Assembly: GCA_022562075.1 (NCBI GenBank)
Contig: JADFPZ010000003.1
Location: 1-38,358, forward strand
Length of the DNA: 38,358 bases
Origin: Candidatus Zixiibacteriota bacterium
GTDB lineage: Bacteria; Zixibacteria; MSB-5A5; GN15; FEB-12
Direction: 5' to 3'
Part shown: one piece after another, positions 33,121-38,358 of the stretch
How positions within the stretch are numbered: the first letter of the stretch is position 1
How the letters are laid out: each line of letters opens with the position of its first letter
Translations under genes and position numbers: made by a program
The notes under the pieces: generated by a model
What the model was told of the DNA's origin: nothing
The model's input: only the letters and a program-made list of their open reading frames with translations
Databases searched by the model: none

Positions 33121-33126
33121 CGATTC

Positions 33127-34080
33127 ATGGGCATGTCTAAATATGACAGAATGCTCTTTATTCTTAATATTCTGCGCAGCAGACGTAATTTAACTGCCGG
33201 AAATCTGGCCAGTGAGTGCGGCGTAACAGAAAGATCAATATACCGGGATATTATTTCGCTCTCGGAGGCAAACATACCAATCTACTTTGACCACGGTTAC
33301 AAACTGGCCTCAAACAATTTCCTGCCGCCATTAAACTTTAGTTACGATGAATACAACTGCCTCAAGCTGGCCCTGGACTCAACACCTCTGGGAAATACTG
33401 AGAAGTATCAGCCGGAAATAAGAAAGATTCGCGCCAAAGTAGATGCGGGACTTTCTGACGCTGTAAAAAAGAAGCATAAATTCACTCCGCAGACAACTCA
33501 TATTGAGATACCGCTAACCGAGGCAGCAGAAAATCAGCCGGAAATATTCAGCAAGATAGAAAACGCCATTACCAACGATTTAAAAATCGAAATTGAATAC
33601 GATTCGATTCAATCGGGACTGAGTTCCAGAATTGCGGACCCTTATTTCATTATGTTCAGAGGCAGAGCTTTCTATTATGTGGCCTATTGCAATAAGTCTA
33701 AAGAGTTGCGGACATTCCGTATCGATCGTACCAAATCTGTTAAGGTCACTGACTCCAGATTCAAGCGCCGCCAGGGTGTCGATGCCAAAACCTATTTCGA
33801 CGGTAGCTGGTCGGTTTTCCTCGGTGAAAAGGTCGCGGTTACTATTATGTTTACTGGAACAGCTGCTAAATTGATTGCTTCATCCAGACACCATCCCAAT
33901 GAGACCAAAAAACGCTATAGAGACGGACGGCTAAAATACACTGTCACTACCAGAGGAATTGAAGAAATAAGACGCTGGATTCTCAGCTATGGCAATGAGG
34001 CAGAGGTAATTAAGCCGCTCAGTCTCAGAAACGAGCTCCGCAAGCTAGGCAAACAACTCTCGGCCAAGTACAAGAACTAA
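33127..34080 (+). CDS. HTH-WYL transcriptional regulator
   Basis: The protein is 317 residues from ATG 33127. An N-terminal winged HTH (HTH_11, DeoR-like) at about 5-65 contains AGNLASECGVTERSIYRDII followed by LSEANIPIYFDHGYKL. The WYL domain lies at about 150-215, with FIMFRGRAFYYVAYCNKSKE and LRTFRIDRTKSVKVT, in the usual ligand-sensing position. A C-terminal WCX-like extension (about 225-310) includes VAVTIMFTGTAAKLIASSRH. WYL proteins sense nucleotides or DNA and control defence, stress or DNA-damage genes in many bacteria. It is followed after 125 bases by a second, shorter regulator of the same kind. No obvious target operon is adjacent. Confidence 0.9.
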   Translation: MGMSKYDRMLFILNILRSRRNLTAGNLASECGVTERSIYRDIISLSEANIPIYFDHGYKLASNNFLPPLNFSYDEYNCLKLALDSTPLGNTEKYQPEIRKIRAKVDAGLSDAVKKKHKFTPQTTHIEIPLTEAAENQPEIFSKIENAITNDLKIEIEYDSIQSGLSSRIADPYFIMFRGRAFYYVAYCNKSKELRTFRIDRTKSVKVTDSRFKRRQGVDAKTYFDGSWSVFLGEKVAVTIMFTGTAAKLIASSRHHPNETKKRYRDGRLKYTVTTRGIEEIRRWILSYGNEAEVIKPLSLRNELRKLGKQLSAKYKN

Positions 34081-34156
34081 TTTTTTATCCTGCCCGACAT
34101 AATTCTTAGTGACAGTCTTTGTCAGCACCCACACTTATCTAAAAGGAGCGGTAACA

Positions 34157-34200
34157 TTATCCTATAACCGGAAAGGTTATCCGAAAGGATTATAAAGGAT
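34157..34200. promoter_or_regulatory. Inverted-repeat array upstream of the second HTH-WYL gene
   Basis: Two TTATCC boxes (34157-34162, 34177-34182) face GGAT boxes (34187-34190 and 34197-34200), and ATAACC (34164-34169) pairs with GGTTAT (34175-34180) around GGAAA. The array contains the ribosome binding site AAAGGAT of the following gene. It looks like an operator or a set of small hairpins for autoregulation. Confidence 0.45.
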
Positions 34201-34205
34201 ATAAT

Positions 34206-34847
34206 GTGAACAGGTCAGAGCGTCTGACTCATATTCTCGAATTTTTAAAAAGCGGCATGTCTTTTTCTATAGATGGAATAGCGAAAAAGTATGGCGTCTC
34301 GGGTAGAACGGTCTTCCGTGATATAAAGACTCTGAAGAAGCTCGGCTATAAAGTTGACTTTGATAATGGCTATAAACTGACAGATTCGAACCAGAGATAT
34401 GTTTTCAAAAAACTTAGTGACTTACAGCTGGAGCTAATAAGCTTTGTTCTTAAGACGCATGCTCTAAGAAATATTCTTCCCTTAAAAGAATTATCTAATA
34501 AGATTAGTGACAGAATTAGCGATCGCAGCCAAAAAGGCTTTTTCAAGGCGCCGAATCAAAAAAGCTTCAATTTCAACCAGAGTTTCTATTCTAAGACTAA
34601 TAAGCATGAAGCAAAGCTGTCCAGTTTCATAAATGCTGCCGAACAAAACAAATGCCTTCATTTCAAGACTAAGTCCGGGAAATTTAATAGAAAGTACAGG
34701 CCGGCAGGGATTATTTTCGAATCGAACAACATACAGTTGCTGGTCAGGGATGATATTCATGCGGCTCAAGTCAAAGTTTCCTTAAACGATATTCAAAGTA
34801 TCAAAATTGTTACCAAGTCAGACTCTAAAGCTGCCAATTCGAATTAA
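34206..34847 (+). CDS. Short HTH-WYL-like regulator (213 residues)
   Basis: The N-terminal HTH (about 3-60) is like that of the preceding gene: IDGIAKKYGVSGRTVFRDIK followed by LGYKVDFDNGYKL. The middle (about 70-130) is charged and helical, and the last 80 residues contain a reduced WYL-like fold (RPAGIIFESNNIQLLVRDDI). It lacks the C-terminal extension and is about 100 residues shorter than typical WYL proteins, so it may be a partial duplicate that has specialised. Start GTG 34206 follows AAAGGAT. An ATG at 34204 overlaps the GTG and is closed immediately by TGA, a start-stop arrangement that could reduce translation. Confidence 0.82.
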   Translation: MNRSERLTHILEFLKSGMSFSIDGIAKKYGVSGRTVFRDIKTLKKLGYKVDFDNGYKLTDSNQRYVFKKLSDLQLELISFVLKTHALRNILPLKELSNKISDRISDRSQKGFFKAPNQKSFNFNQSFYSKTNKHEAKLSSFINAAEQNKCLHFKTKSGKFNRKYRPAGIIFESNNIQLLVRDDIHAAQVKVSLNDIQSIKIVTKSDSKAANSN

Positions 34848-34896
34848 AGGCTGCTGGATATCTTGTCTATTGCGGCTTTATCAAGTAGTATAGACT

Positions 34897-35427
34897 GTGT
34901 CTATTGATTTAAGTGAAAAAAATATTCCGAAACAAACATTTACTGCCAAGTCAATTCTGATATTTTTGATTTTGTTTTTGTCGGGAAGTTTCATAACAGT
35001 TTATTCCAGTCTCGAACTGACTGAAGCAAATAAACGGAAGACGTGGCATGCAGCTGTTGCCACTGTTTTGGAGTCGAGCGTAGTGGAAACTGGCAGCATG
35101 AGGCCGATGGTCAAATACAGCTATGAAATCGAAAAAATTACTTATGTCGGCAGCTCAAACTTGCAGGCGCCCGGATTTGGTAACAAAGCCAGACAGTACG
35201 ACGTTGCCATGAAACTGTCCAGGAAATATCCAAAGGGCAAACTAATTTCAGTTTATTACAACCCTCTGAATAACTCAGAGTCAGTTATAATCATAACTCC
35301 TCATTGGGATACTTACACCAGAATAGCTGCCGGCGTTGTACTATTGATTATCTCTTTGTTTTACTTGTTCTACTCTGTTCGTCGAAGAAGAAAGAATATC
35401 ATTCAGCAGAGTTTAGCTCATCAATGA
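34897..35427 (+). CDS. DUF3592 membrane protein
   Basis: The 176-residue protein has membrane helices at about 21-40 and 148-168, with a soluble beta domain between. The domain contains WHAAVATVLESSVVETG, KYSYEIEKITYVGSSN and GKLISVYYNPLNNSESVI, the typical DUF3592 wording. The family is widespread and of unknown function. The start is uncertain: GTG 34897 has no strong ribosome binding site. The 3' end overlaps the convergent GT39 gene by 29 bases, so transcripts from the two genes are complementary there. Confidence 0.85.
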   Translation: MSIDLSEKNIPKQTFTAKSILIFLILFLSGSFITVYSSLELTEANKRKTWHAAVATVLESSVVETGSMRPMVKYSYEIEKITYVGSSNLQAPGFGNKARQYDVAMKLSRKYPKGKLISVYYNPLNNSESVIIITPHWDTYTRIAAGVVLLIISLFYLFYSVRRRRKNIIQQSLAHQ

Positions 35428-37261
35428 TTTGCTGATAGGACAGGCGGGCAACCTCACTATCAGGATTTAATCTCAAGCTTTCTTCGATAGCCAGTTTTGC
35501 TTCATCTATCCGTCCCAGCTGATACAATGTTGAACCAATTTTCAAATGCACAAAATCATTTAATGGCTGGTTCTGACGTGCCTGATACAATATTTCCAGA
35601 GCCTGTTCAAACTGCCGCTTTTCAATATGCTGTGTTGCCAGATTGAAATAAGGCTCCAGCGTCTGCGGATCAGATTGAATGGCTTTTAGAAAATATTGAG
35701 AGGCAGCGTTGGCATCCCCGCGGCGAAGAGAAATCAGCCCAAGATTGTTGTAAGGCAGAGCAAAGGCAGGATCAAACTTGATTGATTTGGAGAACTCTCT
35801 TTTGGCAGATTCTAACCGTCCCTGGTCAAGATAAGCAGTTCCAAGCAGCATATGATCTTCGGCTTTTAGATGATTCCTGTCAATTCCGGTTATGTCATGG
35901 TTGCTTTCTACGACAAGCAGAACGAAAACCAAAAGAGTCAAAGACAGATTTTTGACATCTCGTTTTTTGAAAAACTTTATCAGCTGCCCCACCCCAAAAA
36001 CTGCCAGCATTATAAGCAAAGGAATCAACGGCTGCCGGAAGCGGGCGCAGACAAAAAACAGCATGAGCGTGACCAGATACGATGATAGCAGCAAATAAAT
36101 AAGCAGGTATTTTCGCCAATATCTAACAGAGAAGGCCAACCCCAAAAGCGCCAGTGGCAGCAGCAGGCCATAAGGGAAAAACAAAACACCGTCAAACATC
36201 AATAAAGATATCAGCGGCGAAAACTCACGCGCCAGATATATATTTTGATTATTGGGAATTTCAAAACCGTTGGCGAAAAGCCGCAGCTTCTTTAACTGCA
36301 GTGAAAAGAAATTGGCCGGGTCTTGTTTGATTTCCTTAAACGCGAGCCCAAACCAGAAGTCAGAAACTTCGGAGCGCTTCAGCTGTTTCCCTCTGCTCTT
36401 TTCGGCAATTGCTATCGATTGTTTGTAACCGCCGCCCCAGGTAGCATCAATGCCGGGTACAGTTGCAGACCAGCCTGTAGCCTGTCGGTTATTTCCAATG
36501 TAGAAATTATAACCGCCTTGCCAGGAAATAAAAACACTGTCGTCGCCAACTGTGTAATTGCGAATCGTAACGGGCAAGACGACAACAAACGATGCCAGTG
36601 CAATTAGACCGTAGCTAAAAAGAGCTTTTTTCCAGCCAAGTTGCGGCTTGATTACCAGCATTATCCATATAATGAGAAAGGGACCGAGCAGCAAAATATT
36701 CGGACGGGCAAGTCCCGCCAGTCCCAGCAGCAGTCCTGCCAGTATAAATTGCAGTGGCACCGGGTTCTTTTCACATCGGTATAATTGCAAAATTAATAAA
36801 GTAGTCAGTAAAACCATCAATGAAGTAATAAGCAGGGCAGAGTCGTAATATAAGAACGTTGGATAAAAAGCAGCAATAGCGGCCGACCAGAAAGCGACCG
36901 ATCTATTAAAAAGCATCAGCCCCAGAAAATAAAGCAGCAGCGGCAGCAGCGCCCCCAGCAGAATTTGTATGATTCTCGTCCAATAAACTGATTCAGCTGT
37001 CAGATTAAATACGGCAGCCAGAAAGTAGGGATACAGCGGAGCGCGGTAATACGGTTCATCCGGCAGGCCCTCTTCTGAGTTTATCTGCTCAGCCAGCGCC
37101 AGATGATACTGCTCGTCCATTATAGGCTTTTCAAAAGTAGGGATAGTTGAAATCTGGTTCAAATAAACAACTCGAATAGAAAATGCGGCCAGGAATATCA
37201 GCAGCGGCGTCAGCCATCGTGAATGTCTGGAAAGTTTTTCAAATAACCTTGAAGTCTGCAT
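35399..37261 (-). CDS. GT39-type membrane glycosyltransferase with C-terminal TPR repeats
   Basis: The 620-residue protein has an N-terminal helix (about 16-32) followed by the loop PIMDEQYHLALAEQI, where Asp-Glu matches the metal/donor site of PMT/ArnT-type GT-C enzymes. YYRAPLYPYFLAAVF is the second family block. About ten to twelve membrane helices run to residue 440. The last 160 residues form at least four TPR units (LLGTAYLDQGRLESAKREFS, YNNLGLISLRRGDANAASQY). It likely transfers a lipid-linked sugar to proteins or lipids outside the membrane; the sugar cannot be read. It is the second protein-glycosylation-type enzyme in the window, after the DUF2723 gene, and both end in TPR-like helices. 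Confidence 0.9.
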   Translation of the reverse strand: MQTSRLFEKLSRHSRWLTPLLIFLAAFSIRVVYLNQISTIPTFEKPIMDEQYHLALAEQINSEEGLPDEPYYRAPLYPYFLAAVFNLTAESVYWTRIIQILLGALLPLLLYFLGLMLFNRSVAFWSAAIAAFYPTFLYYDSALLITSLMVLLTTLLILQLYRCEKNPVPLQFILAGLLLGLAGLARPNILLLGPFLIIWIMLVIKPQLGWKKALFSYGLIALASFVVVLPVTIRNYTVGDDSVFISWQGGYNFYIGNNRQATGWSATVPGIDATWGGGYKQSIAIAEKSRGKQLKRSEVSDFWFGLAFKEIKQDPANFFSLQLKKLRLFANGFEIPNNQNIYLAREFSPLISLLMFDGVLFFPYGLLLPLALLGLAFSVRYWRKYLLIYLLLSSYLVTLMLFFVCARFRQPLIPLLIMLAVFGVGQLIKFFKKRDVKNLSLTLLVFVLLVVESNHDITGIDRNHLKAEDHMLLGTAYLDQGRLESAKREFSKSIKFDPAFALPYNNLGLISLRRGDANAASQYFLKAIQSDPQTLEPYFNLATQHIEKRQFEQALEILYQARQNQPLNDFVHLKIGSTLYQLGRIDEAKLAIEESLRLNPDSEVARLSYQQIIDELNSAE

Positions 37262-37344
37262 ACTGGATTATAACGGCAATTTAGATTTTCTCAAAATATA
37301 AATATGAGATTGAACTAAGCCAATATCTTAGCTATATTTTAGCC

Positions 37345-38016
37345 ATGTGCGGCAGATATGTCTTGGCTCAGGATTATGAAGAATTAAAGAAGCGGTTTGG
37401 TCTGGAGTTAAGCGACTTTTCGATGAAACCGAGTTACAATATTGCACCCGGTCAGGCAAATCCGGTAATCAGTAACGGTAGCGGTCGCACAATAAAAGCA
37501 ATGAAATGGGGACTTATTCCGCACTGGGCCAAAGACCCCAGGATTGCCTACAAGATGATTAACGCCCGCTCGGAAACTGTCGCTGAAAAACCAAGCTACC
37601 GTGATGCTTTCAAATCTAAACGCTGCCTCATTCCCGCCTCTGGCTTTTACGAATGGCAAAAATCTGCCAGCGACCCTAAGAAAAAGACCCCTATTCATAT
37701 TCGCTTAAAAAAAAGTGAACTGTTTGCCTTTGCCGGTCTCTGGTCGCTCTGGAAAAGAGAAGACGTTGAAATACTTACCTACACCATCATCACTACTGAT
37801 GCCAACGAATACTTAAAAGAATTCCACGATAGAATGCCGGTAATACTGAATCAGTCCGATGAATCAAAATGGCTCGACCATCAAACGCCATCAGATGAAT
37901 TGCAGAGCCTGTTGGTGCCTTGCGCCGAAGAACGACTGGAAGCCTACGAAGTTTCCAAGCTCGTCAATTCCCCTGAGAATAATACCGAAGAGTGTATCCA
38001 AAGAGTTGTTGAGTAG
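37345..38016 (+). CDS. SRAP (HMCES/YedK-like) abasic-site crosslinking protein
   Basis: SRAP proteins bind abasic sites in single-stranded DNA and form a thiazolidine crosslink through Cys2, protecting the site. The 223-residue protein starts MCGRYVL, which after Met removal exposes Cys2 as needed. NARSET (Asn73, Arg75, Glu77), SGFYEWQ (Glu103) and EFHDRMPVIL (His161) match the catalytic set. Length is typical. The next gene downstream begins a Y-family polymerase, also a DNA-damage function, about 270 bases away. No obvious ribosome binding site precedes ATG 37345. Confidence 0.96.
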   Translation: MCGRYVLAQDYEELKKRFGLELSDFSMKPSYNIAPGQANPVISNGSGRTIKAMKWGLIPHWAKDPRIAYKMINARSETVAEKPSYRDAFKSKRCLIPASGFYEWQKSASDPKKKTPIHIRLKKSELFAFAGLWSLWKREDVEILTYTIITTDANEYLKEFHDRMPVILNQSDESKWLDHQTPSDELQSLLVPCAEERLEAYEVSKLVNSPENNTEECIQRVVE

Positions 38017-38045
38017 TTTAAGACTCCTGCTGTTTTGACTTGCCT

Positions 38046-38063
38046 TTCCAGCGCAGGCTGGAA
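38046..38063. repeat. Palindromic intergenic repeat 1
   Basis: TTCCAGC (38046-38052) and GCTGGAA (38057-38063) form a perfect 7-base stem around GCAG. The sequence is of the dispersed type ATTCCAGCCTGCGCTGGAAT, seen in intergenic regions of many bacteria. No T-run follows, so it is not an intrinsic terminator. Confidence 0.7.
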
Positions 38064-38077
38064 TCCATCTTCTATCG

Positions 38078-38107
38078 AGTCATACTTCGACTCCGCTCAG
38101 TATGACT
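38078..38107. repeat. Palindromic intergenic repeat 2 (GAGCGGAGTCGAAG type)
   Basis: AGTCATAC (38078-38085) pairs perfectly with GTATGACT (38100-38107). The 14-base loop holds CTTCGACTCCGCTC, the inverse complement of the core found again at 38250-38262. The pair of copies is therefore in opposite orientation. Confidence 0.7.
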
Positions 38108-38128
38108 GGCCAAAGATGTTTGCGTAAT

Positions 38129-38151
38129 CCTGAGCTTTTCGAGGGGTGACC
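38129..38151. repeat. Palindromic intergenic repeat 3 (degenerate copy)
   Basis: CCTGAGCTTTTCGAGGGGTG is like the dispersed repeat CCTGAGCTTGTCGAAGGGTG with changes. It shares the CTGAGC and TCGA cores with repeats 2 and 4. Confidence 0.5.
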
Positions 38152-38226
38152 ATTACATGCATTTACTCACACAATGTGACCTGCCTGTGATTGCCATATC
38201 TCAAATATCATGCAATTTCAGTGGGC

Positions 38227-38271
38227 GGCAGATTCCTTAACGCCGTCCTGAGCGGAGTCGAAGGATCTGCC
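38227..38271. repeat. Palindromic intergenic repeat 4 (direct copy of the core)
   Basis: GGCAGATTCCT (38227-38237) pairs with AGGATCTGCC (38262-38271) with one bulged base. The enclosed part contains CCTGAGCGGAGTCGAAGGAT (38247-38266), the inverse complement of the core in repeat 2. It ends 18 bases before the UmuC-type start. Confidence 0.7.
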
Positions 38272-38289
38272 CCTTGTGAAAGTTAAAGC

Positions 38290-38358
38290 ATGATATTCAA
38301 ATACAAACGTCCGCCCAAAAAATATGTGCTGGTTGACTGCGACAATTTTTATGTCTCC
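38290..38358 (+). CDS. Y-family DNA polymerase (UmuC/DinB type), 5' end only
   Basis: Only 23 codons are in the window. After a basic leader the frame reads KKYVLVDCDNFYVS. The string VDCDNFYVS is the start of the palm domain of Y-family polymerases, with the first catalytic Asp and the Phe-Tyr steric gate region, closest to UmuC (ALVDCNNFYAS) rather than DinB (HIDMDAFFAS). The frame is open to the right edge. The longer leader before the motif is unusual for UmuC, so a later start cannot be excluded. Location after an SRAP gene fits a DNA-damage theme. Confidence 0.82.
   Translation, partial: MIFKYKRPPKKYVLVDCDNFYVS

Noticed and set aside
33082-33126. Upstream ATG for the first WYL regulator
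   Set aside because: It lacks a ribosome binding site, whereas ATG 33127 has AAGGAG at ideal distance and begins at the conserved HTH.
1-38358. CRISPR arrays, tRNA genes, IS elements or prophage
   Set aside because: I saw no regularly spaced direct repeats, no cloverleaf with a TTC loop, no transposase or integrase frame and no phage structural gene in either strand.

Overview
The window is about 38 kb of densely packed bacterial chromosome with moderate GC. It shows no phage, IS element, CRISPR array, tRNA or rRNA. Several traits point to a Gram-negative lineage of the Fibrobacterota-Chlorobiota-Bacteroidota (FCB) superphylum, and an uncultured group such as candidate phylum Zixibacteria fits best. 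These traits are an Omp85-type outer-membrane protein, a secretin, a PorV/TraF-like barrel, a secreted M6 protease ending in a FlgD-Ig/type IX-like sorting tail (NYPNPFNP motif), a dockerin-bearing metalloprotease, a DUF2723 protein O-mannosyltransferase homologue and many GTG/TTG starts. The phylum call is inference from gene content, not from a marker gene.

Layout. (1) 1-2871: a probable signalling pair, a sensor-like protein with a degenerate kinase core followed by a sensorless hybrid histidine kinase with a receiver domain. (2) 2893-6976: an FMN-riboswitch-controlled riboflavin operon, ribD-ribE-ribBA-ribH, with nusB translationally coupled at the end. (3) 7114-12268: a cell-envelope glycosylation operon (DUF2723 membrane glycosyltransferase with a TPR-like tail, GT4 glycosyltransferase, AglD/UPF0104-like membrane protein). 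(4) 12361-13702: a membrane-anchored coiled-coil protein, a small sigma-region-4-like DNA-binding protein and a gene-poor tract rich in RNA-like hairpins that ends in a strong terminator. (5) 13767-15523: a ZIP metal transporter, an anchored rhodanese and a MauE/DoxX-like membrane protein. (6) 15520-23384, minus strand: a complete-looking core of a type IV pilus/MSHA-like/type II secretion machine (ATPase, platform protein, two pilins, PilM-PilN fusion, PilO, PilP, short secretin) without a retraction ATPase or prepilin peptidase in view. (7) 23510-32885: exported and outer-membrane proteins, namely an Omp85-like barrel, a dockerin-tailed metalloprotease, a small zinc-ribbon protein, and a minus-strand operon of a lipoprotein-like beta-rich protein, a PorV-like barrel and an M6 protease. 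(8) 33127-38358: two tandem HTH-WYL regulators, a DUF3592 membrane protein, a GT39 glycosyltransferase with TPR repeats, an SRAP (HMCES/YedK) DNA-damage protein, a cluster of palindromic intergenic repeats, and the first 23 codons of a UmuC/DinB-type Y-family polymerase.

How the parts work together. The riboflavin operon is a self-contained pathway with feedback by FMN. The pilus/secretion core, the exported proteases and the outer-membrane proteins form a surface and export theme, and the two membrane glycosyltransferases could decorate such exported proteins. No clearly novel defence or mobile system is visible. The best candidates for something undescribed are the structured tract at 13215-13702 with its upstream regulator pair, the split sensor/kinase pair at the left end, and the operator-like array in front of the second WYL-type regulator.
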